DNA of 42,526 bases from a virus, in the IMG/VR virus record IMGVR_UViG_3300027833_000093, positions 1 to 42,526 of that record, one strand, 5' to 3'. Every line of letters starts with the position of its first letter. The first letter of the stretch is position 1. Both the position numbers and the translations under genes were made by a program. Below the pieces are notes generated by a model that saw nothing but the letters and a program-made list of their open reading frames with translations, had not been told where the DNA came from and made no database searches. Shown piece by piece: positions 36,038-42,526 of the stretch.

Positions 36038-36901
36038 TTAGTATTGGGCCTCTACCATCTTTTCATGCAGCAATTGTTGAGCCAGCCCCACTCTCTTTGC
36101 TTTCTTATTATCCGGAAGATTAGAATCTACCAGAACTAGTGTATCATTGTAGCTTCCGCCTTTTAAGGAGTTATCATAACTCCGTGGCAGGTAATTCATT
36201 GCAAACAGTGCTTGCTCCGTAAGAGAAGCCTGAGCAGACATAGCTTTCATGTTAAGACCTCCTAGTAAGTTTTCTAGGTCTACTACTACTTTCTTTGTTC
36301 TCTGCTTGCGTTCGTATTCCTCTTCTTTATCTGCCTCCGCTTGTCTCGCAAGCTCTGCTAGTACAAGTTCATCCTGTAAAGGGTCATTAAACTCTACTGT
36401 TGGTATAAGCGAGGGATCATAGGGTATTTTATACCCAGGACAGCTAGGGTCTGCTTGTGGGTCGAAACAAGGATCATATTGATAGCTATAAACGACAGAA
36501 GGGTCGAGTACCGTACCAAAGCCTTCAACTTGTATTGAGCCATCGCCCCATGCTTCAATTGGTATATCACCTACACCAATTACTTTATAAATCTTGTTGC
36601 CAGGAAGTCCTGACCAGTCATCTCGCTCTCGAAAGATATAACCATCTCCAGTAGCGTTCTCATTTGAAACGTACACAACCATATCATCTTCGGTGTTTTT
36701 TACTGTCTCATATCGGTATACTACAGTACCGACAGTAAGGCCTGCCTGCTGAGGAAGTATATTCTGCATCACCCAGTCATAGGCAGTTGTTCTGGCTTGC
36801 CCTGTAATTATCTCAGAGTACGAGAAGAGTGGCAAGCAAGCTAAGGATACCGCCAACACCATAGAGTGTCTTCTTGGTAGTTTCGTCCATTGCATTCTCA
36901 T
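36038..36901 (-). CDS. exported protein with Cys loop and QARTTAYDW motif (secreted cluster 2)
   Basis: A 287-residue protein. The start at 36901 has GAGGAG four bases upstream; ATG 36895 is also possible. A long N-region with two Arg precedes a hydrophobic signal (MVLAVSLACLPLFSYS). The mature part starts EIITGQARTTAYDWVMQNIL, goes through a beta-type middle, and has D-P-C-F-D-P-Q-A-D-P-S-C-P-G-Y, a Cys-Cys loop. Residues about 185-215 are a charged helix (ARQAEADKEEEYERKQRTKK), and the end A-Q-Q-L-L-H-E-K-M-V-E-A-Q-Y is a likely docking helix. I recall close relatives in marine myoviruses and siphoviruses, all unnamed. It overlaps the first gene by 89 bases. Confidence 0.75.
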   Translation of the reverse strand: MRMQWTKLPRRHSMVLAVSLACLPLFSYSEIITGQARTTAYDWVMQNILPQQAGLTVGTVVYRYETVKNTEDDMVVYVSNENATGDGYIFRERDDWSGLPGNKIYKVIGVGDIPIEAWGDGSIQVEGFGTVLDPSVVYSYQYDPCFDPQADPSCPGYKIPYDPSLIPTVEFNDPLQDELVLAELARQAEADKEEEYERKQRTKKVVVDLENLLGGLNMKAMSAQASLTEQALFAMNYLPRSYDNSLKGGSYNDTLVLVDSNLPDNKKAKRVGLAQQLLHEKMVEAQY

Positions 36902-37373
36902 CTTTCTCCTCTAAAGGTTCTTCTTCTTTATGAGTTTCCCAACCGGCTTTTGCTTCTGGTCCGATCATACCATCATAAGGGCAAGGTGTGCCTGCCATCA
37001 TCATTGCATCAAAGACACGTTTGTCCTGACACATTACCGATACTGCTGCTACCTTCATACCCATATCATACAAAGTCTTTGCGTTCTTTAACTTTTCGCA
37101 ATTCATGTCTCTTGTCGTAGTACCCATAGAAATACCAAGTATCTGGGTCTGTACTGCTCCTGCCACACCAACCGTACAAAGGTCAGAGTTTGATATGTTC
37201 ATTGTCGGTGTTATAGCCGACGGGGGTGGAGACTTCAACGTAGTAGTAGTTTTACTATTAATATCACTAGTAGTAGTTGAGTCAGTAACAATAGTGTCCG
37301 TGTTTGTTGTATCATCCTGAGCGTATAAAGCACCGGATAATACAAGCGGTAAAATAAGTAATAGTTGTTTCAT
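36813..37373 (-). CDS. exported protein with C-terminal membrane anchor (secreted cluster 1)
   Basis: A 186-residue protein, first of the six-gene unit. ATG 37373 was chosen because the promoter lies just upstream and a clear signal peptide follows (MKQLLLILPLVLSGALYAQ); the open frame upstream runs through the promoter and is not coding. Residues 20-50 are a Thr/Asp/Ser linker. The core has P-P-P-S-A-I-T-P and C-T-V-G-V-A-G-A-V-Q-T-Q-I-L, then DMNCEKLKNAKTLYDMGMKVAA, VMCQDKRVFDAMMMAG and TPCPYDG: four cysteines, enough for two disulfides. The last 16 residues (GVGGILSLLATLLVL) form a tail anchor. Function unknown. Confidence 0.78.
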   Translation of the reverse strand: MKQLLLILPLVLSGALYAQDDTTNTDTIVTDSTTTSDINSKTTTTLKSPPPSAITPTMNISNSDLCTVGVAGAVQTQILGISMGTTTRDMNCEKLKNAKTLYDMGMKVAAVSVMCQDKRVFDAMMMAGTPCPYDGMIGPEAKAGWETHKEEEPLEEKDENAMDETTKKTLYGVGGILSLLATLLVL

Positions 37374-37418
37374 ATAAAGCCTATTGAGTTCAGTTAGTTC
37401 TTTTTCAATTATTTTTAC

Positions 37419-37447
37419 ATTATACCCGAGGTGGGAAAAATTGTCAA
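37419..37447 (-). promoter_or_regulatory. perfect-consensus sigma-70 promoter for the secreted cluster
   Basis: TTGACA (37447-37442), 17-bp spacer, TATAAT (37424-37419), preceded by AAAAAAAGTTC. Start near 37412 gives a leader of about 39 bases. The spacer has CCCACCTC. Confidence 0.93.
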
Positions 37448-37540
37448 GAACTTTTTTTAAGTTGCTATTAGACCCATACATCCACTAAGGTACCGAGACG
37501 TGTTTGTCGATACCCGTATTTGCGTATTAAATATCGTGCC

Positions 37541-38029
37541 CTATTCATTCGTAGGTTCAGTAGGCCAGGATATGTTATGGTACTCTGTTATATTGGAGTT
37601 ATTTATCGGAAAGTCTCTTAAGGCTTGTCGATAAGTAGACCACTCAGCCTTTTTCTCTGAAGTTAAGGGACTATCAGGCATTTGTGTCCAATCAGAAAAA
37701 GTTAGCTTTAGGTCTCTGTCTATACGTACTCGTACATACAATGCGGCGCTATCAAAGTCCCACTCTTTTGTATCAATATTCCAAGTGTTAAAATCACCTG
37801 GCCAAGCAGGTTTGTTAATCCATTCGCTAGTAGCATTTTTCCAATACCACTCATGAGCCTTCATTCCTGACTGCATAGGATTTGCACCTGGAAAGGGGTC
37901 TCCCCATCGAACAATGTAATTGCCGTGTTGTTCTCCTTCTACATATTCATCGGGATTTGGCGGGTGTGCAAAATGAACGACTTCTCCCGTATCTGGGTCT
38001 ACTAGTGCGCAAGTGTGCCTTTGTGTCAT
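37541..38029 (-). CDS. tail assembly chaperone-type protein for the fibre module
   Basis: A 162-residue protein starting at ATG 38029, which overlaps the fibre stop in an ATGA; the frame is open further upstream but that part lies within the fibre gene. Residues 60-100 are Trp-rich (HEWYWKNATSEWINKPAW, WNIDTKEWDF). The C-terminal part has DLKLTFSDWTQMPDSPL and W-S-T-Y-R-Q-A-L-R-D-F-P, the hallmark of the phage tail assembly chaperone family PF16778, found beside many fibres. It should assist folding or attachment of the two fibre proteins encoded before it. Confidence 0.83.
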   Translation of the reverse strand: MTQRHTCALVDPDTGEVVHFAHPPNPDEYVEGEQHGNYIVRWGDPFPGANPMQSGMKAHEWYWKNATSEWINKPAWPGDFNTWNIDTKEWDFDSAALYVRVRIDRDLKLTFSDWTQMPDSPLTSEKKAEWSTYRQALRDFPINNSNITEYHNISWPTEPTNE

Positions 38030-39273
38030 ATGAATTTCCCTACTATTAGTGATCTGGTGGCATCGACTGCCCAAGAATCTGTTATTGAGTTGCCCGGAGA
38101 AGGTCCGTTAACTCCGGTTTCAAACTTACCTACCAATACCGGTACCATTGCTATTCCCAAGGGGGTACTACTACTTTTTTGAGTGCTGCTTACACCGCTG
38201 GCGCGGTCAGGATTGTTTGTAGTGGAGGCATTGTCATAAAATGAATATCCAGGCTGCGAAAAGATATATCCAGCCCCCCATGCGTAAGACTTACCATTGG
38301 GGTCTCCCGATTCGGGTCTAACTAGTAAAGTACAGAACCCAAAAGCTGTTACTAAAACAAAGTAGTCGGAAAAGTTATTGATGTTACCTACTTCTTGTGT
38401 AATAATAGGCAATCCTGTAGATAAATCACCTGAACCCGAACCGGCTCCTGATAAAAGAGTGAGGTCTGGGCTGCCTACTACTATTTCTTCAATCTGAAAG
38501 TTTACTCTATTTGTAGAAAAGGCTACGCCTAAGCCACTGCTGTCATAAACTTCCCACCCCCAGTCTGCGGTTTCATCTCTTTCGCGAGTTACTTGTCCAA
38601 TCTTATAGTTAAAGAAGAAGCCCGGATCTATTTTTTCTGAGTAAAGCCTAGAGAAGATTGCAACATCTTTTGCATCAACCCAAGCTGTGTTATTTGGAAT
38701 AGCTGCATTAAAAGTAGTACTAAAAGTTATTTTTACATCGTAGCTTCCACCATCCTCTATCTTAATAACTGAGGGAGGTGTGTACCCTGAAACGTAAGCA
38801 GCCCATGCGGTAAGTCTTGTGCCAATACCTACGTCCTTAATACTATTATCTTGTAGTCCTGAAGTAGTACCCATTCCACTTATTCCGCCACTGATGGCCG
38901 AAACACTGCCATAACTTAGGTTAGCGTAAATATAGTCTTGTCCTACTCCGCCACCGGACTTCTTTGTAATGGTTAGATTGCAGGTTCCTTTAAAAACGGA
39001 AAGAGTTAGAGGAAAAGTTGATCCACTAGTATTACTGCCACCTGCGCCTACAAAGAGTAAACACTCTTCGAAAGGTCTTGGCATTACGACACACGGGGCA
39101 GGAGCTCCTTCAACCCAAGGGTTGTTGCCGTTATAGGTTCCTCCTGCATCTGTACCTGTTCCTGAATATGAGCCAGGGATAACAGTTCCACTTTTTACAC
39201 TCTGAACTTGTTTGGAAGTTCCGTCAATAAGAGAAACTCCTGATAAATTACTTACTTCTATTCCGTATGCCAT
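38026..39273 (-). CDS. fibre-like receptor-binding protein 2 of the right module
   Basis: A 415-residue protein, Gly/Ser/Thr-rich, without signal or membrane segment. The start, AYGIEVSNLSGVSLIDG, resembles the beginning of the C-terminal domain of the preceding fibre (DYGIEAFNSSGDTRM), and the two also end alike (DATRSLIVGKFI and NEDYHILVFRY). So one domain type is present in both, here with a large insertion. It starts two bases after the preceding stop. It is the middle gene of the unit behind the 40766-40794 promoter, followed by a chaperone, which supports a tail or fibre role. Confidence 0.7.
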   Translation of the reverse strand: MAYGIEVSNLSGVSLIDGTSKQVQSVKSGTVIPGSYSGTGTDAGGTYNGNNPWVEGAPAPCVVMPRPFEECLLFVGAGGSNTSGSTFPLTLSVFKGTCNLTITKKSGGGVGQDYIYANLSYGSVSAISGGISGMGTTSGLQDNSIKDVGIGTRLTAWAAYVSGYTPPSVIKIEDGGSYDVKITFSTTFNAAIPNNTAWVDAKDVAIFSRLYSEKIDPGFFFNYKIGQVTRERDETADWGWEVYDSSGLGVAFSTNRVNFQIEEIVVGSPDLTLLSGAGSGSGDLSTGLPIITQEVGNINNFSDYFVLVTAFGFCTLLVRPESGDPNGKSYAWGAGYIFSQPGYSFYDNASTTNNPDRASGVSSTQKSSSTPLGIAMVPVLVGKFETGVNGPSPGNSITDSWAVDATRSLIVGKFI

Positions 39274-39275
39274 AA

Positions 39276-40736
39276 TTAGTACCTAAATACAAGAATGTGA
39301 TAATCCTCGTTTCCCGTTAAAACTTGATAGCTGTTATTAGCTGTTCTTATATCTGCTCTTCTTAGTGTTATTGAGCCTGCGGAACCTCCATCTACGTAGT
39401 AGTTCGAGCTATCTGTAGTATTTACAGCATGCCACTGGCTAGAACCTCCTGCATAGTATCCAGGATAGCTGGCGGAGATGGTGGTATTACCATTTCCTGT
39501 GCCTGTTACCGAACCGTGGTAGCGAGGTTGTCTCTTTTCCATTGACATTCGCGTATCACCGGAAGAGTTGAAAGCTTCAATACCGTAGTCTGAAGGGTCA
39601 ATAACTCCAGTGACTGTAAACGTTTTTGTTTTGTTACCAGCAGACGGAGTACCGTGAGTAAAAGTAGCTGTTGCACTGTATGTTGCACCTGAGGCACCTG
39701 AAATAGTAAGAATGCAACCATTTACTCCAGTCTGAAAAGTATGTTGCATACCTACACCTGTGGTAGTAGGATAAGTAACACTGCAGTTTACCATATTCGA
39801 AAAGGTTGCTGTTTGGTTATTCAAATATGTTTGATAAAGATCGTTATTGGAGTCACCTGCTGCACCATTCATTATCCAACTCATTGTAGACCCTGAAGCT
39901 GCTACATTTTGTGTAGTTGTTGCACTCGCATTCGTAGAGAATCCATAATAGTAGATTCCTTGAGCTACATGATAATCCGGAGCAGAGCCTGAGCCAGCTG
40001 CATCCGAGTCTACGTACCATGACTCTACAACACCGCCTGCATTGAACTTAGTAAAGGTACTTTTAAGTTTAGTACTTGATGCAGCTTGCTGCACATGAAT
40101 GTACTCTCCGGGGTTTAATGTCTTATTGGATCCTGTAAAAGAGCTAGGAGGTGTAGTACTTGTTGAGATACCAAAGTTTGCAGTTCCTGTCACTCGAGAA
40201 ACTGTTACGGCTTGGTTGTAGCCTACAGGTTTTGAGTATGAGGTAGCATTCGTACCTGAAGCTACCATAAAGGCGTTGTTCAGTCTCCAAGTATCCGGAG
40301 TACCATCAGCTGTATAATCCCATTCTACTTTGTCAGGAATGCCATCAACTACAAAAGGATTGCCACTTACTGTAATAACTGAAGCAGGCCAGTACCATCT
40401 AGAAACAGGCGTCGTACCGTTTGCTTGGAATTGACTGAAAGTTGCAGAGGTTCTAGTAAGAGTTCTTGTTGCTGTACCACTTCTTGTTAGGTTCGAGGTA
40501 ATGATCATGTTATCCCATAAACCATTTGTAACATTCGCACTACCGTCTGTGACCGTAAAGGTTATATTACCAGAAGTATCCCAAAATAATTCACGAACTG
40601 ATGAACCTGAGTAAATGCTAAAAGCTGTCGAAGAGGATCCGCCACTCGTGTCAGCAATAGTTCCTGACGTTTGGTAGAAACCGTAGTAAGTATAAAACTG
40701 TCCTGCGGTAACGAATTTAGTTTCTGCAATAGCCAT
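39276..40736 (-). CDS. fibre-like receptor-binding protein 1 of the right module
   Basis: A 486-residue protein: an N-terminal part (MAIAETKFVTAGQFYTYYGF), a beta-rich middle with many Ser/Thr/Asn, a small immunoglobulin-like stretch (about residues 310-375, including CSVTYPTT and GCILTISGASGATYSATATF with two cysteines), and a final domain of about 105 residues (DYGIEAFNSSGDTR to ILVFRY) shared with the next protein. GGAGG lies ten bases before the ATG. It is the first gene of the unit and is probably joined to the tail through its N-terminus. The location, far from the other fibres and beyond the terminases, is unusual. Confidence 0.7.
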   Translation of the reverse strand: MAIAETKFVTAGQFYTYYGFYQTSGTIADTSGGSSSTAFSIYSGSSVRELFWDTSGNITFTVTDGSANVTNGLWDNMIITSNLTRSGTATRTLTRTSATFSQFQANGTTPVSRWYWPASVITVSGNPFVVDGIPDKVEWDYTADGTPDTWRLNNAFMVASGTNATSYSKPVGYNQAVTVSRVTGTANFGISTSTTPPSSFTGSNKTLNPGEYIHVQQAASSTKLKSTFTKFNAGGVVESWYVDSDAAGSGSAPDYHVAQGIYYYGFSTNASATTTQNVAASGSTMSWIMNGAAGDSNNDLYQTYLNNQTATFSNMVNCSVTYPTTTGVGMQHTFQTGVNGCILTISGASGATYSATATFTHGTPSAGNKTKTFTVTGVIDPSDYGIEAFNSSGDTRMSMEKRQPRYHGSVTGTGNGNTTISASYPGYYAGGSSQWHAVNTTDSSNYYVDGGSAGSITLRRADIRTANNSYQVLTGNEDYHILVFRY

Positions 40737-40765
40737 ATAAAAAGAATCCTCCTAAGATGTTACGA

Positions 40766-40794
40766 ATTATAACACCAGAGGAGGGCAATGTCAA
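40766..40794 (-). promoter_or_regulatory. perfect-consensus sigma-70 promoter for the right fibre module
   Basis: TTGACA (40794-40789), 17-bp spacer, TATAAT (40771-40766). The A-tract in front of it includes the stop codon of the upstream gene. Start near 40759. The spacer reads TTGCCCTCCTC. Confidence 0.92.
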
Positions 40795-40797
40795 GCA

Positions 40798-41091
40798 TTA
40801 TTTTTGAAAGGTATATCGTATCTCAGTCTCCAGCCCGTTTTTGCTAAAGTCTTTCGTACTCTCCAGTTTCCCTTTTAGGGTGAAGCCGCCTTTTTTGAAC
40901 TTATAGCCTGCTTCGGCACTGCCATCTCCAATTTCCATATAATAATTTTTTGAGAACTTGTATCCAACTCGTGTAAATGAAGAGGTCTTTACAGTAGGGT
41001 CTTCCAGTAGGGACTTGTACTTGTATTCCAGGTATGGGGCAGCTTGGAGTGTGGGGGTGATAAGTAGGGCAATCGCGATCAATTTTTTCAT
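40798..41091 (-). CDS. small outer-membrane-barrel-like protein
   Basis: A 97-residue protein starting at ATG 41091, fixed by a perfect AAAGGAGG eight bases upstream. MKKLIAIALLITPTLQA is a signal peptide. The rest alternates polar and aromatic residues in strands (PYLEYKYKSLL, FTRVGYKFSKNYYMEIG, SAEAGYKFKKGGFTLKGKL, LETEIRYTF), the texture of outer membrane barrels, although four to six strands are too few for a full pore. It may insert as an oligomer or bind a host porin. It is the first late gene at the late/early divide. A role in superinfection exclusion is a guess from analogy with small phage envelope proteins. Confidence 0.72.
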   Translation of the reverse strand: MKKLIAIALLITPTLQAAPYLEYKYKSLLEDPTVKTSSFTRVGYKFSKNYYMEIGDGSAEAGYKFKKGGFTLKGKLESTKDFSKNGLETEIRYTFQK

Positions 41092-41132
41092 GTTGTATTC
41101 CTCCTTTGGAATTCTTGTATAAATTAAATACA

Positions 41133-41141
41133 ATTATATCA
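41133..41141 (-). promoter_or_regulatory. extended -10 promoter for the barrel-like gene
   Basis: Minus strand TGATATAAT: an extended -10 (TGn before a perfect TATAAT). The -35 position holds only ATAAAA, and an 11-bp direct repeat covers that region, so activity may depend on a regulator. Confidence 0.65.
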
Positions 41142-41144
41142 TAC

Positions 41145-41166
41145 TTTTATGACAGTTTTATGACAG
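41145..41166. repeat. 11-bp direct repeat in the divergent control region
   Basis: TTTTATGACAG occurs twice in exact tandem (41145-41155 and 41156-41166) and is followed by a T-run. Spacing of 11 bp puts both copies on the same face of the helix. It covers the -35 region of the leftward promoter, about 150-170 bp from the rightward one. Probable binding site for a phage regulator. Confidence 0.7.
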
Positions 41167-41317
41167 TTTTTTTGTAACACCCTTTTGACTTTCGTGTTTT
41201 TTACAAAGTCGTACGTGAGGGGGAGCGCAGAGCGCCTGCTTATAACCAAGTCGTCTAACCGCCCCACCCCTTATGCTTTTTTGTTCTAAAAAACATGCAG
41301 AAAAATTTTATTAATGC

Positions 41318-41345
41318 TTGACTCATTCGCTGATCGTGCTATAAT
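41318..41345 (+). promoter_or_regulatory. rightward early promoter
   Basis: TTGACT (41318-41323), 16-bp spacer, TATAAT (41340-41345). Start near 41352, about 26 bases before the first small gene. This is the only strong plus-strand promoter in the window and marks the early operon. The gap to the leftward promoter also has a short GC-rich stretch (41217-41275) with no gene that I can see. Confidence 0.82.
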
Positions 41346-41377
41346 ATCACCTCATTAGACAGATAGGGAAACAAAAA

Positions 41378-41476
41378 ATGCGCTACTTATTCGATGCCTT
41401 GCTTCAAGCTACTTTCACAATTGTTATGGGTGGATGCGTTTTATTTGTTGCACTCTATGCCATTCTAATGTTATAA
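41378..41476 (+). CDS. 32-residue membrane peptide, first early gene
   Basis: ATG 41378 directly follows the early promoter's leader, with GATAGGGA about eight bases upstream. The peptide (MRYLFDALLQATF, then IVMGGCVLFVALYAILML) is one membrane helix with a short amphipathic start. It ends with TAA at 41474-41476. Tiny first-expressed membrane proteins in phages often act on host envelope or ion balance, but no function is seen here. Confidence 0.6.
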   Translation: MRYLFDALLQATFTIVMGGCVLFVALYAILML

Positions 41477-41510
41477 TAAATTTCAATTACTTACTACGGA
41501 TATAAAAAAT

Positions 41511-41819
41511 ATGACTACTTCAACTGTAAACTACACTCCCGAAATGATCGCTGTATTAACTGCGGCGGCTCCTATCAACCACGAAAAAGCTCAGGCTTTG
41601 GCTGTCCAACTCGATAGAGGCGTTCGATCCATCATTGCAAAATGCAAGCGCGAAGGCATCGAATACATTAGCAAGCCAGCACCAGCCAAGAAAAAAGCGG
41701 CTCCAACTAAAGGCGATATGGTCGCGGCTATCATGGCGGCAACTGGTGCAGACAATCTGGATGGCTTAGAAAAAGCCACTGGTGCGGCTCTAAATAATCT
41801 TTTATCATCGCTTGCATAA
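41511..41819 (+). CDS. small putative DNA-binding protein
   Basis: A 102-residue basic protein. Residues 25-52 (EKAQALAVQLDRGVRSIIAKCKREGIEY) read like a helix-turn-helix of the kind in short phage regulators, with R39-S-I-I-A-K in the recognition helix. Residues 55-68 are a Lys/Ala/Pro linker, and residues 69-102 a helical C-terminal part (MVAAIMAATGADNLDGLEKA) that recalls SAP/Rho-N-like small modules. It would be an early regulator, perhaps of the promoters in this window. The ATG has GGATAT upstream. Confidence 0.72.
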   Translation: MTTSTVNYTPEMIAVLTAAAPINHEKAQALAVQLDRGVRSIIAKCKREGIEYISKPAPAKKKAAPTKGDMVAAIMAATGADNLDGLEKATGAALNNLLSSLA

Positions 41820-41826
41820 CTAGGAA

Positions 41827-41848
41827 AAGCCCTGTATAATCAGGGCTT
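41827..41848 (+). promoter_or_regulatory. 8-bp hairpin with a TATAAT loop
   Basis: AAGCCCTG, loop TATAAT, CAGGGCTT: a perfect stem between two early genes, without a T-run. The loop is also a perfect -10 box with TTGCAT 17 bp upstream (41812-41817). It may be a weak internal promoter, a processing hairpin or both. Confidence 0.5.
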
Positions 41849-41867
41849 AACCACTGGAGATTTAATT

Positions 41868-42068
41868 ATGAATAATACAACTGCTACTGCTATCGGATAC
41901 GTTGGCGCAATCGTTATGGCTCTGTTTTCTTTTACCATGCTTCCGGCTATCGCTATTCTCGGCCTTGCATTGCTGACCGTTCAAATGACCTATGCCAGAA
42001 TCTGGAATCTGGTTATCCTCAACTTGGTATCAATTGGCGGCTTTGCTGTTCAATTGATGGGAGCATAG
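41868..42068 (+). CDS. 66-residue two-helix membrane protein
   Basis: ATG 41868 has GGAG nine bases upstream. Two hydrophobic segments (about 8-38 and 43-63) with few charges (one Arg in the loop, TYARIWN). No known family was recognised. It is coupled to the phosphatase gene, which starts three bases after its stop. Confidence 0.72.
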   Translation: MNNTTATAIGYVGAIVMALFSFTMLPAIAILGLALLTVQMTYARIWNLVILNLVSIGGFAVQLMGA

Positions 42069-42071
42069 ACC

Positions 42072-42526
42072 ATGCAATATAAAATCTGGGACTTAGACGG
42101 CACTGTCATTGACTCAAGCCACCGATATTCTACCCTGCCAAATGGTGATATTGATCTGCCTAAATGGATCGCTGACAATACACGCGAGAACATCGAACGC
42201 GATTCATTGTTACCACTGGCGCGGCTGATGCGCTCCAACTATCAGCAAGGCGATATTGTTATTATTTGCACTGCTAGGGTGTTGGGTGTTTGGGATCATG
42301 TATTCCTAGCAGATCACGGCATTAAAGCGCATTTTATTCTGTCTCGCGCTCTTGGTGATAACCGTGGCGATGCTGAGATGAAACGCTCCAAATTGCTCGC
42401 GCTATTCTCTGATCTCAAAATACCGTTTGCGCGTTGGACTCGTAACGCTACATTTTACGATGACAATATGGGCGTTCTCGAAATGGCAGAAAAAATGGGC
42501 ATTCGCACGAAAAATGCTGTACAATT
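42072..42526 (+). CDS. HAD-family phosphatase, cut by the right edge
   Basis: At least 151 residues, still open. HAD motif I is D7-L-D-G-T11 (nucleophile D7, acid D9), motif II is T67 in IVIICTAR, the lysine of motif III is K104 or K107, and motif IV is Y129-D-D-N132. There is a cap insertion after motif I (residues 20-45). The same arrangement is found in the 3' phosphatase part of phage polynucleotide kinases and in small phage nucleotidases; no kinase part is in view. Its place in an early operon suggests nucleotide or RNA/DNA end metabolism. Base composition here is richer in GC than in the late region. Confidence 0.85.
   Translation, partial: MQYKIWDLDGTVIDSSHRYSTLPNGDIDLPKWIADNTRENIERDSLLPLARLMRSNYQQGDIVIICTARVLGVWDHVFLADHGIKAHFILSRALGDNRGDAEMKRSKLLALFSDLKIPFARWTRNATFYDDNMGVLEMAEKMGIRTKNAVQ

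Noticed and set aside
37374-37481. N-terminal extension of the first secreted-cluster gene
   Set aside because: The extension runs through a perfect promoter; transcription would begin after it, and a signal peptide starts at 37373.
37489-37514. Hairpin GGTACCG/CGATACC as a terminator between modules
   Set aside because: The stem has a wobble pair, a 12-base loop and no T-run on either strand.
41171-41205. Hairpin AACAC/GTGTT with T-run on the plus strand as an early terminator
   Set aside because: Five base pairs with a 14-base loop are too weak, and no gene ends there on the plus strand.
41591-41779. Minus-strand open frame opposite the small DNA-binding protein
   Set aside because: The plus-strand frame follows the early promoter, has sensible composition and is collinear with its neighbours.
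1-42526. tRNA genes, CRISPR arrays, insertion sequences, integrase and attachment sites
   Set aside because: I looked for cloverleaf-like stretches, spaced repeats, transposase motifs and recombinase motifs and saw none I could support. A prophage state cannot be judged from this window.

Overview
The window is a large part of a tailed double-stranded DNA phage (Caudoviricetes) genome, or of a prophage or viral metagenome contig carrying one. It reads as a siphovirus: HK97-type terminase, portal, protease and capsid, two tail-tube-like proteins, a frameshifted pair of tail chaperones, a 1324-residue tape measure, and no sheath or contractile baseplate genes. Several small proteins resemble, from memory and not from a search, proteins typical of marine phages (EF-hand membrane protein, basic GFNKPKRTP protein, the secreted cluster). 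Signal peptides, a lipoprotein and a small outer-membrane-type barrel point to a Gram-negative host. Near-perfect sigma-70 promoters suggest a proteobacterial RNA polymerase. The host is otherwise unknown.

Layout. Everything from 1 to about 41,090 is on the minus strand, so it is read from right to left. 41091-40798: a small barrel-like envelope protein. 40736-37541: receptor-binding module 1 (two fibre-like proteins and a tail assembly chaperone). 37373-34257: six overlapping genes, five of them exported proteins with even numbers of cysteines. 34202-30209: small terminase, lysis-like and small proteins, large terminase. 30123-22516: HNH, portal, protease-capsid fusion, connector and neck genes, main tail tube. 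22417-8088: second tube-like protein, chaperones G/GT, tape measure, distal tail protein, a 2268-residue hub with collagen-like repeats, and two 2OG-Fe(II) oxygenases. 8017-1603: short baseplate proteins and two fibres. 1487 to the left edge: another fibre, cut by the window. From 41,318 to the right edge, the plus strand carries an early-type operon of tiny membrane proteins, a putative DNA-binding protein and a HAD phosphatase cut by the edge.

Control. Seven minus-strand promoters share an exact TTGACA box, exactly 17 bp of spacer, and TATAAT or TATACT, each behind an A-rich tract. They divide the late region into units. Intrinsic terminators follow the capsid and main tail tube genes. The second one lies between a promoter and the gene it should serve. 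The divergent late/early switch region at 41092-41377 holds an 11-bp direct repeat.

Most interesting: (1) the collagen-like tail protein overlaps, in one operon, two putative protein hydroxylases; (2) the cluster of five exported, probably disulfide-bonded proteins, one with a PapD-like look, under its own promoter; (3) the repeated consensus promoter with a shared motif in the spacer; (4) a protease-capsid fusion with an internal start; (5) a +1-type frameshift in the tail chaperones.
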